Shown here piece after piece: positions 24,596 through 32,937 of a DNA stretch of 64,000 bases. Below the pieces are notes generated by a model. That model had not been told where the DNA came from and searched no databases. It saw only the letters and a program-made list of their open reading frames with translations. The translations under genes were made by a program, and so were the position numbers. The stretch is taken from NCBI GenBank assembly GCA_018902545.1, contig JAHIQM010000019.1, positions 62,001 through 126,000 of the forward strand, in the 5' to 3' direction. The DNA is from Pseudomonadota bacterium. GTDB taxonomy: Bacteria; Desulfobacterota; Desulfovibrionia; Desulfovibrionales; Desulfomicrobiaceae. The stretch's first letter is position 1, and every line of letters begins with the position of its first letter.

Positions 24596-25154
24596 CAGTG
24601 GTTCCTTTCATTTCGTTAAGTTTTTCCACAACCCGCTTCTCCCACTCCTGCTGCAGTTCTTTGCTTCGGATCAGGAACTGGTCGCGCATTTCCTTGGGCA
24701 GGGCGTTTGAAAGCATGGTGTTGAAGGTGTTGACGTAGGGTACGATGCTGGATTCGGTCAGCAGGGCCGACTTCGACGGCAGAAATGCGGTCAGGGCCAG
24801 GACGATGATGCTGCACAACAGCGCTCCCTTGAAAAGGCCGAGCGCGCCGCCTCCGATGCTGTCCACCCAGCCGAGCATGATCATCTTCAGGATCTTGCGG
24901 ATCAGGGAGGCGAGCAGGAACACTGCGGCCACCACGCCCAGGAAGATGCCAAGGTAAGCCACGAGGTTGGCCATGCCGGGCCCGCCCAGCAGGTCTTCGA
25001 GCATGGGGGAGAGCTGGGCGTGGTAGGTGTTTGCCAGCACAAAGCCGAGCAGCAGGCCCAGGATGGAGGCCACTTCCTTGACCATCCCTCGAAAGATGCC
25101 GCGCAGGCCCAGAAAGCCCAGAATCACGCAGAAGACGATATCCAGAGTGTTCAT
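24582..25154 (-). CDS. CvpA family membrane protein
   Basis: 190 aa with four predicted membrane segments (TLDIVFCVILGFLGLRGIF; VASILGLLLGFVLANTY; VAYLGIFLGVVAAVFLLASL; LGLFKGALLCSIIVLALTAF) and the conserved GWVDSIGGGALGLFKG. CvpA proteins are linked to colicin V production and envelope homeostasis. The ATG at 25154 has GGAGG upstream, so the longer open frame is not used. It overlaps mazG by 14 bases. Confidence 0.88.
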   Translation of the reverse strand: MNTLDIVFCVILGFLGLRGIFRGMVKEVASILGLLLGFVLANTYHAQLSPMLEDLLGGPGMANLVAYLGIFLGVVAAVFLLASLIRKILKMIMLGWVDSIGGGALGLFKGALLCSIIVLALTAFLPSKSALLTESSIVPYVNTFNTMLSNALPKEMRDQFLIRSKELQQEWEKRVVEKLNEMKGTTGGKE

Positions 25155-25318
25155 GCCAAACCTCCGTCGTTGTTGTGAGGGTCGGCTATCACAAAGCACG
25201 GCGGGCGGAAAGACCGGGATGGGCGCGACCTTGACAGTGCCCCACGCACCTCGTAGACACGAACCCTCGGCCCGTCCGGGCTTTTCGTCCGGTGGCCAAG
25301 AAACACGACGAGGTGACA

Positions 25319-25666
25319 ATGTACGATATCAGATTGGTGAAGCTGGTGAACGGCGACATGGTGCTCGGCAAATGGAACGAGGAGAAGGGCGTCATCGTGG
25401 ACCCCGCCATCCTGCAGACCATCCCCACGCAGCAGGGCGGCATGCAGATGCTCCTGCTCCCCTTCGGCTATCCCTTTGATCAGGAAATGAACGGGGAGAT
25501 CGAGCTTCGGCACGTCATTTATCAGTACAAGACCGTACCCGAGGAGCTCAAGACCAAGTATCTTGAGGCGACCACCAACCTGACCCTGTCCGCGCCCGGC
25601 GGCATGCGCAACCTGGGCGGCATGGGCGGTGGGGTGTCCGATTTCAGCAAATTCTTGAAAAAATAA
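25319..25666 (+). CDS. Small Sm-like protein, unknown function
   Basis: 115 aa. The first 60 residues (MYDIRLVKLVNGDMVLGKWN; GVIVDPAILQTIPTQQGG) resemble an Sm-like beta barrel; the end is Gly/Met-rich (GGMRNLGGMGGGVSDFSKFL). GAGGTG precedes the ATG at 25319; an in-frame GTG at 25292 is less likely. It is followed by a strong terminator and is probably a single-gene unit. The RNA-binding suggestion rests only on fold resemblance. Confidence 0.7.
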   Translation: MYDIRLVKLVNGDMVLGKWNEEKGVIVDPAILQTIPTQQGGMQMLLLPFGYPFDQEMNGEIELRHVIYQYKTVPEELKTKYLEATTNLTLSAPGGMRNLGGMGGGVSDFSKFLKK

Positions 25667-25687
25667 CGCAGCACGCGCTGCCGGGAC

Positions 25688-25714
25688 AAGGGTGGCCTTC
25701 CACCCTTTTTTTTT
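25688..25714 (+). terminator. Rho-independent terminator
   Basis: AAGGGTGG (25688-25695) pairs with CCACCCTT (25700-25707) over CCTT, followed by an uninterrupted T run to 25714. It terminates the Sm-like gene. Confidence 0.9.
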
Positions 25715-25744
25715 CCGCCCGGCCCGGCGCACCGACAAGGACCC

Positions 25745-28285
25745 ATGAAGGCTCTGCTCCCCCTATTTTCCCGCCCCAGCCATTATCTCGGCACCGAGAT
25801 CAACAGCGTCCACAAGGACTTGGGCTCTGTTCGCGTTCACGTGGCCCTGGCCTTCCCGGACCTCTACGAAGTGGCCATGTCCTATCTGGGGCAGAAGATC
25901 CTTTACGATACCGTCAACGCCACGGAAGAGTTCTACGCCGAGCGGGTCTTCGCGCCCACAGAAGACGTGGCCGGGGTGCTGCGCGCCCACGACACGCTGC
26001 TGGCCACCCTGGAAAGTGACACTCCCCTTAAAAGCCTTGACGCGGTGATGTTCAGCATCACCCACGAGCTGTGCTACACCAACGTGCTCTATATGCTCGA
26101 CTTGGGCGGGATTCCCCTCCGTGCGACGCAGCGCGTTGACGGGCACCCGCTGGTCATCGCCGGGGGCGGGTGCACCTTCAACGCCGAGCCTCTGGCTTCC
26201 TTTGTCGATGTCATGGTGCTGGGCGACGGGGAGGAGATTGTTCCCGAGATGCTCTCCCTCATGGTGCGGGGCAAGGACGAGGGCTGGGGACGCGTCGAAC
26301 TGATCCGCCGCCTGGCCGAAGTTCCTGGCGTGTACGTACCCTCGTTCTTTGCGGACGACGGCAGCGGGGCCATGGTTCCGGTGGATGCGGGGCAGCCGCA
26401 GGTCGAGAAGCGCATCGTGCTGGACATGAATGAGGTCTCCTTTCCCACGCGCCAGATTGTGCCCTTCGGCAAGCCCGTGCACGACCGCTACTCCGTGGAG
26501 ATAGCGCGTGGCTGCACCCGGGGTTGCCGCTTCTGCCAGGCGGGCATGATCTACCGTCCTGTGCGTGAGCGCGAGGTTGACGTGCTCGGGTCCATCATCA
26601 GCCGCGGCCTGGCTGATACGGGCAGCGAGGAGCTGTCTTTTCTGTCGCTGAGCACCGGGGATTTCAGCGCCCTGGAGGCCCTTTTTCTTTCGTCCTACAG
26701 CCATTGCCGCCAGGAGCAGGTCTCCATCTCCCTGCCGTCCCTGCGCGTGGGCTCGGTCTCCGAAGACCTCATGCGGCAGATGGGCAGAATCCGGCATACA
26801 GGCATGACCCTGGCCCCGGAGGCCGGCACCCAGCGCCTGCGGGACGTCATCAACAAGGGCGTGACCGAGGACGAATTGCTCGACCACACCTCCAAGGCCT
26901 TTCGCCATGGCTGGCAGCAGGTTAAACTGTATTTCATGATCGGGCTGCCCACGGAAACCCGCGAGGATCTGCACGGCATCCTGGACCTTTGCCTGAAGGT
27001 CGCGGCCAGCGCCGGAAAGAACGTCCGGCGATTGCAGGTCACGGCTGCGGTATCGCCCTTCGTGCCCAAGCCGCACACCCCGTTCCAGTGGGAGCGCCAG
27101 ATCTCCATGGCGGAGATCGAGGAGAAGATCGGCTACCTGAGAAACATCTTTCGCCCCTACAAAAAGCTCAAGCTCAAATGGCATCATTCGCACATGACTT
27201 GGCTCGAAGGGGTTTTTTCGCGCGGTGACCGGCGTCTGGCCCCGGCCCTGGAGGCGGCTTACGCCAAAGGAGCGCTCTTCAGCAGTTGGACCGACCACCT
27301 GCGCCTTGAACCGTGGCTGGAAGCTTTCGCTGAGACCGGCGTCGATGCTGAAAGTTACCTGCGCGAGCGTGACCCGGGCCAGCCCTTGCCCTGGGAGCAC
27401 CTCGCCTCCGGGGTGACCCGCAAATTTCTGCTCGCCGAGCGCCGCCGCGCCCTTGAAGGGGCCGCGACCCCGGACTGCCGCTACGAGGCGTGCCGGTCCT
27501 GCGGCGTCTGCACCCTGGACGGGCGAGAGTCCGAGTTGACGCGGCAGGCTGCGGAGCATGAGATCATCCCGGTCATCAACCGCGCCACGCGCGATCAGCA
27601 AGACGCAGTGCATGAGCCGCAGGAGCAGCCCGCAGGGTCAACCTCCGACCTGCATCACAAGGAGCAGCGCTTCCGCCTGTGGTATTCCAAGACCGGGCCG
27701 GCCATGTACTTGAGCCAGCTCGAACTGCAGCGGATCTTCGAGCGCGCCTTTCGCCGCGCGCGGTTGCCCTTGGCTTTCAGCAGCGGTTTTCATCCCGCGC
27801 CGCTGCTGTCCTTTGCCCGGGCCCTGCCCGTGGGTGTGGGCAGCGTGTGCGAGTGGATGGATTTTTTTGTGCGCGAACATCTCGATGTTTCGGATTTGTC
27901 CGCACTCCTTGGGCCCGAACTGCCCCAGGGTATGCGCGTGGTGAAGGTGGAGGAGTTGCCGTGCCAGCGCCGGTCCCCCATCGCCAACCGGGAGCGTTTT
28001 TCGCTAAGTTTTGCGCGTGCGGAAGATGCCGTGCGTTTCGCGAATCGGTTGCCGGGCTTCCTGGAGGCCGCGCAGTGGCCAGTGCCCAAACTGACCAAAA
28101 AAGGCGAACTCGGAGAGGTGGACGTTCGCCCCATGGTGCAGTCCATCGCTGCCGGGGAGGACGGTTTTGTTATTGATTTCGACTGGGAGACTCTCTATGT
28201 CAGCCCGATCTTCGCGCTGCAGGCTGTTGATCCGGAATTCACGCTGCTGCAGGGTAGGCTGATCAAGACGGCGCAGTTCTTTTAG
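25745..28285 (+). CDS. TIGR03960-like radical SAM protein fused to DUF2344 domain
   Basis: 846 aa. Residues about 1-230 form a cobalamin-binding-like N-terminal region (ALAFPDLYEVAMSYLGQKIL), and the radical SAM core has C257-x3-C261-x2-C264 in RGCTRGCRFCQAG with APEAGTQRLRDVINKG and KLYFMIGLPTETREDL. A Cys-rich stretch (CRYEACRSCGVC, about 575-590) follows. The last 200 residues (RLWYSKTGPAMYLSQLELQR) are a DUF2344-type domain. The exact reaction is not known; a role in RNA or cofactor modification is a guess. It is monocistronic with terminators on both sides. Confidence 0.88.
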   Translation: MKALLPLFSRPSHYLGTEINSVHKDLGSVRVHVALAFPDLYEVAMSYLGQKILYDTVNATEEFYAERVFAPTEDVAGVLRAHDTLLATLESDTPLKSLDAVMFSITHELCYTNVLYMLDLGGIPLRATQRVDGHPLVIAGGGCTFNAEPLASFVDVMVLGDGEEIVPEMLSLMVRGKDEGWGRVELIRRLAEVPGVYVPSFFADDGSGAMVPVDAGQPQVEKRIVLDMNEVSFPTRQIVPFGKPVHDRYSVEIARGCTRGCRFCQAGMIYRPVREREVDVLGSIISRGLADTGSEELSFLSLSTGDFSALEALFLSSYSHCRQEQVSISLPSLRVGSVSEDLMRQMGRIRHTGMTLAPEAGTQRLRDVINKGVTEDELLDHTSKAFRHGWQQVKLYFMIGLPTETREDLHGILDLCLKVAASAGKNVRRLQVTAAVSPFVPKPHTPFQWERQISMAEIEEKIGYLRNIFRPYKKLKLKWHHSHMTWLEGVFSRGDRRLAPALEAAYAKGALFSSWTDHLRLEPWLEAFAETGVDAESYLRERDPGQPLPWEHLASGVTRKFLLAERRRALEGAATPDCRYEACRSCGVCTLDGRESELTRQAAEHEIIPVINRATRDQQDAVHEPQEQPAGSTSDLHHKEQRFRLWYSKTGPAMYLSQLELQRIFERAFRRARLPLAFSSGFHPAPLLSFARALPVGVGSVCEWMDFFVREHLDVSDLSALLGPELPQGMRVVKVEELPCQRRSPIANRERFSLSFARAEDAVRFANRLPGFLEAAQWPVPKLTKKGELGEVDVRPMVQSIAAGEDGFVIDFDWETLYVSPIFALQAVDPEFTLLQGRLIKTAQFF

Positions 28286-28291
28286 CGGCGC

Positions 28292-28323
28292 AAAAAAAAG
28301 GCGAAGCATGGGCTTCGCCTTTC
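28292..28323. terminator. Bidirectional terminator
   Basis: AGGCGAAGC (28299-28307) pairs with GCTTCGCCT (28312-28320) over ATGG; A8 precedes and TTT follows, so the T run is strong for the minus-strand mucR-like gene and weaker for the radical SAM gene. Confidence 0.85.
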
Positions 28324-28345
28324 AATCTGGTGCAAGAGGGCAGGG

Positions 28346-28738
28346 CTACTTCTTGATCCGTTTTTCCCAGAGCTTCATGTCTTGCATCTTCTTGCGGCGG
28401 TCACGAGCCAGGGATTTGGCCACCAGAGACGTGCCCTTCTTGTAGCCCCACTTAACCCGGTATTCTTCGGGAGTGAGGCCATGAGTGGCTAGGTGGCGTT
28501 TGGTCAGCACTTTGAACGACTTGCCGCATTCCATGCAGATGATGCTTTTTTCGCGAATGGCTTTTTTCGCGTCATCAAGGGACATGACTGCTTCAGGTTC
28601 GGGCTGGTTTCCTTCGGCGACATTCTTGATTCCTTCGGTAAGGGAACGAATCATGGACGTCAGCTCTTCCTCGGTCATGTTGCGCACACTGGCTTGTGCT
28701 TTGACGATTTCGAGCGCTTGCTTTACATAATCTTCCAT
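28346..28738 (-). CDS. MucR/Ros family zinc-finger transcriptional regulator
   Basis: 130 aa. The C-terminal half carries the prokaryotic zinc finger: IICMECGKSFKVLTKRHLAT, then HGLTPEEYRVKWGYKKG. The N-terminal helix (MEDYVKQALEIVKAQAS) is typical for oligomerisation. MucR-type proteins bind AT-rich DNA and act as global silencers. GGAGGTTG places the start at 28738; a TTG at 28744 is less likely. It is divergent from a small gene across an AT-rich intergenic region it could regulate. Confidence 0.92.
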   Translation of the reverse strand: MEDYVKQALEIVKAQASVRNMTEEELTSMIRSLTEGIKNVAEGNQPEPEAVMSLDDAKKAIREKSIICMECGKSFKVLTKRHLATHGLTPEEYRVKWGYKKGTSLVAKSLARDRRKKMQDMKLWEKRIKK

Positions 28739-28865
28739 GTTCAACCTCCAACTATCGCGTATTTGTACTGTGCAGTGCTAGTTCTGTTCCGCAATTTTGT
28801 CAACACACGGCGTAAGTTTATGCCTCTGCATCCACGGTCGTGTGTGGGAATTATTTCAATTTAAG

Positions 28866-28883
28866 AATGATAATTGATAATTA
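28866..28883. promoter_or_regulatory. Possible Fur-box-like or AT-rich regulator site
   Basis: AATGATAATTGATAATTA contains two GATAAT hexamers and resembles half of a Fur box; it lies 20-35 bases before the plus-strand gene at 28902. AT-rich DNA is also the target of MucR-type proteins encoded just to the left. Sequence resemblance only. Confidence 0.25.
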
Positions 28884-28901
28884 CTCTACAGGGAGAAAAA
28901 A

Positions 28902-29384
28902 ATGACAATTCCGCACAATGCCTTGAATGACATGGCCCGGGTTTTTCATTTCGAATTTTGGCTTCGGTATTATTTCATCAAGGAAAAGGACGAAGGTCTT
29001 TATATTGAATTAAGCGCTGATCAGGCCAAGCAAATGCAGACTCAGTTCCCCGACTTTTGGGAACTGGCGGACAGCGTCCAAGGCCGACCTCTTTCCCCAG
29101 AACTGTCCCAGCAGTCGGTGGTGGAGTTTCTCCAGGTCCATCTCGAAGGCAAGAAATTCCCGGCCAATACTGTGCTCCAGGTTCTGGACAGCAAGGAATT
29201 CTCAGTTGAAATGTATCTGTTCAATACGTGGCTGGACCTGCATGAGGAACAACTCATGCAAAAGATCTTCGGCTTCGACTACTGGATGCTCATCTACGAC
29301 GAGTGGAAGACTACGGAAAAGGCACAGCAATTGACCCACTCCCTCAAACTTCAGATGCAGGGTGAGCACGGCTCTGTGAATTGA
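28902..29384 (+). CDS. Conserved-looking protein of unknown function
   Basis: 160 aa, acidic, no signal peptide or membrane segment. Aromatic-rich stretches (VFHFEFWLRYYFIKEKDEG; FGFDYWMLIYDEWK) suggest a compact globular fold. No domain recognised. GGGAG precedes the ATG by a few bases. It stands alone, divergent from the mucR-like gene. Confidence 0.7.
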   Translation: MTIPHNALNDMARVFHFEFWLRYYFIKEKDEGLYIELSADQAKQMQTQFPDFWELADSVQGRPLSPELSQQSVVEFLQVHLEGKKFPANTVLQVLDSKEFSVEMYLFNTWLDLHEEQLMQKIFGFDYWMLIYDEWKTTEKAQQLTHSLKLQMQGEHGSVN

Positions 29385-29440
29385 TGGTTCTGAAGCCATC
29401 CGTCCAGTTTTTCAATAGCTCCCGTTGAGGCAAGCGGCCC

Positions 29441-29605
29441 GCTGTCGGCATGGCCTTGAGACCCGCCGGAACTCCTTCGCCGACCTCGTAGAGTTGAATC
29501 GTTGCGTGCCGGGCGGAAAATAGAGGCAGCACGTCAGGCAACGATTCAACAAACGATGCCTGGCTCAGTCAGACAGCCGACGAGCCTCAAGACCATGCCG
29601 ACAGC
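29441..29605. repeat. Long two-tier inverted repeat in a 355-base intergenic region
   Basis: The outer arms GCTGTCGGCATGGCCTTGAG (29441-29460) and CTCAAGACCATGCCGACAGC (29586-29605) match at 19 of 20 positions; the inner arms GTTGAATCGTTGC (29493-29505) and GCAACGATTCAAC (29538-29550) match perfectly. The region 29385-29739 has no supported gene. It could be a structured RNA or the relic of a small inverted-repeat element. Confidence 0.65.
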
Positions 29606-29670
29606 GGCCCTTGAGGTGATTTGTCAGGTAGATGGCTGCGTCTACGAGGGGTGAAGGGAGAGTAAAAACG

Positions 29671-29713
29671 AAAGAAGCCCGCGCAGGTTGTGATGCCTGC
29701 GGGGGCTTCTTTG
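29671..29713. terminator. Bidirectional terminator
   Basis: AAAGAAGCCC...GCAGG pairs with CCTGC...GGGCTTCTTT around TTGTGATG, giving T runs on both strands. It terminates the minus-strand lipoprotein gene ending at 29740 and can stop transcripts from the left. Confidence 0.85.
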
Positions 29714-29739
29714 TATGGTGTGAACGAAAAAGGGATGGG

Positions 29740-30237
29740 CTATTGGAAGAGCGCTCCCTGGCTGGCGAAGAAGACCTGGGAAGTCCCGCTGGCTCCCAGC
29801 GTGTTCCGCTCGGCCGTCAGCTCCATGCGGTAGCCAAAAGAGATGTAGAGGGGACCGGAAGTGCCGAGTGACTGGGGAGTCAGGTGGAACTCGAAGGGTA
29901 CCCCGTTTTCCTGGTCCAGGCTGGTGGGCAGATACAGGCGCAGATCCTTGGCCAGGACGCGGCTGTTGTCATCGCTTAAGTAGATCTGCATCCACAAGTC
30001 CTGGATCCAGGTTGCCCACTGTGGGATCGCGCCCTCCACCGGCCGGGCCGTGCCGGAAACAATGAGCCGGTTGTCCTCCAGGCGGCTGGTATAGGAGAAT
30101 TCCCAGTAACGCATGGCCAGAGTTTCCTGCTGGCCGAGGGTCCAGGGTTTCTTGTCCAAGTGTACGACACTCAGGTGCGCGCAACCGACGATGAAAAGCC
30201 CTGTCAGGACAAGGGAAAGTATAAGCCGTGGACGCAT
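29740..30237 (-). CDS. Putative lipoprotein, unknown function
   Basis: 165 aa. Signal peptide with lipobox IVGC (LSLVLTGLFIVGCAHLSVV). The mature domain (MRYWEFSYTSRLEDNRLIV; YISFGYRMELTAERNTLGA) looks beta-rich. The ATG at 30237 has AAGGAGG upstream. It is last in an apparent aroK, YkgJ-like, lipoprotein unit. Family not recognised. Confidence 0.78.
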   Translation of the reverse strand: MRPRLILSLVLTGLFIVGCAHLSVVHLDKKPWTLGQQETLAMRYWEFSYTSRLEDNRLIVSGTARPVEGAIPQWATWIQDLWMQIYLSDDNSRVLAKDLRLYLPTSLDQENGVPFEFHLTPQSLGTSGPLYISFGYRMELTAERNTLGASGTSQVFFASQGALFQ

Positions 30238-30257
30238 GTTCGCCTCCTTGATTCGCA

Positions 30258-30854
30258 TCACAATTTGGGATTTCCCTGCACTATCATTTCGGCCAGGGTC
30301 AGATCAACCCGGGGCAGGGTGCGAATCTGCCTGGGGCCCACGAACTGCACTTCGAGTTCCATGAGCCGGGTGTACAGCGCCGTGCGGTCCAGCACGGGGA
30401 AGGAATCCGCGGCAGCGCACAGTTCCTGGCTGCGGAAACAGCCCGGAAAGTCCACGGCGCGGCCGTCGGGGTAGCGCAGCCGGTTGGGCACCCCGTGCAA
30501 TCGGCAGATCATCAGTCTGTGGGCGTAGGCCCCGCAGCGCCCCTCGTCGTTCAGAGGGCACATGATGGCCGGCCTTTCTCCCCGGGTCAGGGCCGCGGTG
30601 GCGTCGCGCACATAGAGGCGCGCCCGCTCTTCGTATTCGGCCCGGCGCTCCGCCGGCAACTCGGAGAGCCCGTGCAGCAGGTAGGCCCACTCGATGCGGG
30701 TGTGGTGCTGGAAAAAGCTGGTGCAGCAATTCTGGGGGCACCCGTCGCAGGAGAGATCCAGGGCCTGGGCATGCTCGGCGTAACGACTCTGCATGTCGGC
30801 ATAGAGAACGGCGAGTTTGCGGAAGGCCTGGGCGGGAAGAAGTTTCTTGATCAC
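30258..30854 (-). CDS. YkgJ-type Cys-cluster protein
   Basis: 198 aa. LSCDGCPQNCCTSFF gives the C-x2-C-x3-CC motif of the YkgJ/UPF0153 family, proposed to bind zinc or an iron-sulfur cluster; further cysteines lie in AIMCPLNDEGRCGAY, LMICRLHGVPN and PGCFRSQELC. Start is GTG at 30854 overlapping the shikimate kinase stop (GTGA). Function of the family is unresolved. Confidence 0.82.
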   Translation of the reverse strand: MIKKLLPAQAFRKLAVLYADMQSRYAEHAQALDLSCDGCPQNCCTSFFQHHTRIEWAYLLHGLSELPAERRAEYEERARLYVRDATAALTRGERPAIMCPLNDEGRCGAYAHRLMICRLHGVPNRLRYPDGRAVDFPGCFRSQELCAAADSFPVLDRTALYTRLMELEVQFVGPRQIRTLPRVDLTLAEMIVQGNPKL

Positions 30855-31372
30855 GGCTGGTCCTGTGCGATTTGAGAGAGGCCATCGATGATGGCGGAGC
30901 AGGACTGGTCGGGGGATGTCTGGTCGGTGCTTACCGTCATCTGGGCGAACCGTGCATACAGGGGCACTCGCTCGTCGTAAAGGTCTTTGACTGTCTGGCC
31001 GGGGCCGATGGCCAGACCCCGGGAGAGAGGGTTGGTCAGCCTGCCGGCGATGGTGTCGTAGGATGCCTCGGTGTACACGATGCAGCCAAGGCCCTTAAGG
31101 TGCGCCATGGCGGCCTCGGAATAGACCACGCTGCCGCCCGTGGCGATGACGCTGCGCTTGAGGTGCAGACGCAGGATCTGCTCGGCCTCGGCCTGCATGA
31201 AGGCGTGCAGGCCCAGATGGTCCTTGATGTTCTGCAGGGGCGCACCCCACCAGGACTCCAGAAGCAAATCCGTGTCCACGAAGGCCCAGTCGAGCCGCCG
31301 GGCCAATCGCCTGCCCAGGGTGGATTTGCCTGCGGCAGCCATGCCGATGAGGATGATGTTGTCGTAATTCAT
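30851..31372 (-). CDS. aroK: Shikimate kinase
   Basis: 173 aa from the ATG at 31372. It phosphorylates shikimate in the aromatic amino-acid pathway. P-loop LIGMAAAGKSTLGRRLA, then FVDTDLLLE (Walker B-like acidic pair) and VIATGGSVVYSEAAM (GG motif). An upstream in-frame extension is possible but unlike the family. The lid region is shorter and less conserved than in E. coli AroK, so a related small-molecule kinase cannot be fully excluded. Confidence 0.85.
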   Translation of the reverse strand: MNYDNIILIGMAAAGKSTLGRRLARRLDWAFVDTDLLLESWWGAPLQNIKDHLGLHAFMQAEAEQILRLHLKRSVIATGGSVVYSEAAMAHLKGLGCIVYTEASYDTIAGRLTNPLSRGLAIGPGQTVKDLYDERVPLYARFAQMTVSTDQTSPDQSCSAIIDGLSQIAQDQP

Positions 31373-31384
31373 GGTCTGATCCGG

Positions 31385-31418
31385 TAAAAAATGAAGCCCA
31401 AGCATAACGCCCGGGCTT
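31385..31418 (-). terminator. Terminator of the liv operon
   Basis: On the minus strand AAGCCC and GGGCTT (31413-31418 and 31394-31399) form the stem, followed by CAT and TTTTTT. It lies just after livF and separates it from the shikimate kinase gene. Confidence 0.7.
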
Positions 31419-31444
31419 GCTGGAACACGGAGGGGCTTTTGCCG

Positions 31445-32167
31445 TCAACCCCCGAGGTAGGCTTTCTTCACGTCGGGGTTGTCCATCAGATCCTTGGCGT
31501 TTCCCTGGGCGACGATGGCTCCGGTGTCGAGCACATAGCCCCGGTGCGCGAACTGCAGAGCGATGCGCGCGTTCTGCTCGATGAGAAGCAGCGTCATGCC
31601 CTGGGAATTGAGTTCCTTGAGGGCCCGGAACATGTCGTACATAAGGAGCGGCGCCAGGCCCATGGAGGGCTCGTCGAGCATGATGAAGTTGGCTCCGGTC
31701 ATCAGCGCCCGGCCCACGGCCAGCATCTGCTGCTCGCCGCCAGACAGGGATTCGCTGCGCTGCTTGCGGCGTTCGACCAGCCTTGGAAACAGCTTGTAGA
31801 CCCGGTCGTAATCCTTTTTGATAGCGTCGTGGTCCTTGCGGGCGTAGGTTGCCAGTTTCAGGTTTTCCTCCACGGTGAGGTTGCCGAAAATGTGGCGTCC
31901 TTCGGGAGCCAGGGCCATGCGCATCTTGGTCACTATCTCGTGCGGAGGGACAGAGAGCAGGCTTTGACCGTTGTAGGTGATGTCGCCTTCCACGATCTTG
32001 GGACCTTCGGGAGGGCCCAGGCGGGCGATGGACAGGAGGGTCGTGGTTTTGCCCGCGCCGTTGGCGCCGATGAGGGTCACGATCTCCCCCGGTTTCACGG
32101 TGAAGGATATGCCGTGCAGGGCCTCTGTATTGCCGTATCGTACTTTCAGATTTGTTATGGACAGCAT
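31445..32167 (-). CDS. livF: Branched-chain amino-acid ABC transporter ATPase
   Basis: 240 aa cytoplasmic ATPase. Walker A GANGAGKTTT, signature LSGGEQQMLAVGRAL and Walker B FIMLDEPSMGLAPL, with LivF-type LIEQNARIALQFAHRGYVL. Last gene of the livKHMGF operon; one base separates it from livG. Confidence 0.95.
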   Translation of the reverse strand: MLSITNLKVRYGNTEALHGISFTVKPGEIVTLIGANGAGKTTTLLSIARLGPPEGPKIVEGDITYNGQSLLSVPPHEIVTKMRMALAPEGRHIFGNLTVEENLKLATYARKDHDAIKKDYDRVYKLFPRLVERRKQRSESLSGGEQQMLAVGRALMTGANFIMLDEPSMGLAPLLMYDMFRALKELNSQGMTLLLIEQNARIALQFAHRGYVLDTGAIVAQGNAKDLMDNPDVKKAYLGG

Positions 32168-32168
32168 C

Positions 32169-32936
32169 TTAGATGTTCTCGTCTCCCAGGTAGGCCCTGA
32201 TGACCACGGGGTTGTTGCGGATGTCCTCGGGCGTGCCTTCGGCGATGGTCGCGCCGAAATCGATGACCTTGATCCACTGGCACAGGCTCATGACCACCGT
32301 CATCTGATGTTCGATCATCCAGATGGCCAGGTCGAATTCCTTGTGAATCCACTCGATGAGTTTGATCAGCTCCACCACGTCGGAAGAGGGCAGTCCGGCA
32401 GCGGGTTCATCCAGAAGCAGCAGCTTGGGCTTGATGGACAGGGCGCGGGCTATCTCCACCTTGCGTTGGGTGCCGTACGCCAGGTTGGGAGGGAATTCAT
32501 TCGCCAGTTCACGCATGCCCAGAAATTCCAGAAGCTCCATGGCCGTGCGGTCGATGGCGGCCTCGCGGTCGATATAGCGGCGGGTGCGCATGAGCGAGTC
32601 CATCAGGGAATAGCCTAGGCGGTAGTGCTGGGAGACCTTGATGTTGTCGAGCACGGTCATGTCGTTCCACAGTCGGATGTTCTGGAAGGTGCGAGCCACG
32701 CCAAGGGCCGTGACCTGATGCGGCTTCATGCCGCGCGTGTCCACTCCTCCGATTTTGATCGACCCGTCAGAAGGCTGGTAGAAGCCGCTGACGAGGTTGA
32801 AGACGGTGGTCTTGCCGGCTCCGTTGGGCCCGATGAGGGCGCAGAGTTCGCGCCCTTCGAGGTGCACGGACAGGTCGTTGACGGCCAGCAGCCCGCCGAA
32901 ACGTTGGGTCAGATTGGTGATTTCGAGCAGGGCCAT
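32169..32936 (-). CDS. livG: Branched-chain amino-acid ABC transporter ATPase
   Basis: 255 aa ATPase. Walker A GPNGAGKTTVFNLVSG; the signature is the LivG variant LAYGTQRKVEIARAL; Walker B LLLLDEPAAGL. It pairs with LivF to drive import through LivHM. One base separates it from livM. Confidence 0.95.
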   Translation of the reverse strand: MALLEITNLTQRFGGLLAVNDLSVHLEGRELCALIGPNGAGKTTVFNLVSGFYQPSDGSIKIGGVDTRGMKPHQVTALGVARTFQNIRLWNDMTVLDNIKVSQHYRLGYSLMDSLMRTRRYIDREAAIDRTAMELLEFLGMRELANEFPPNLAYGTQRKVEIARALSIKPKLLLLDEPAAGLPSSDVVELIKLIEWIHKEFDLAIWMIEHQMTVVMSLCQWIKVIDFGATIAEGTPEDIRNNPVVIRAYLGDENI

Positions 32937-32937
32937 G

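Noticed and set aside
25763-27613. 616-codon minus-strand open frame
   Set aside because: Antisense to the radical SAM gene whose motifs are unmistakable; no protein character or ribosome-binding site.
29344-29541. 65-codon minus-strand ORF over the long inverted repeat
   Set aside because: It overlaps the repeat arms and the end of the 28902 gene, with no start signal; protein-like appearance is not sufficient.
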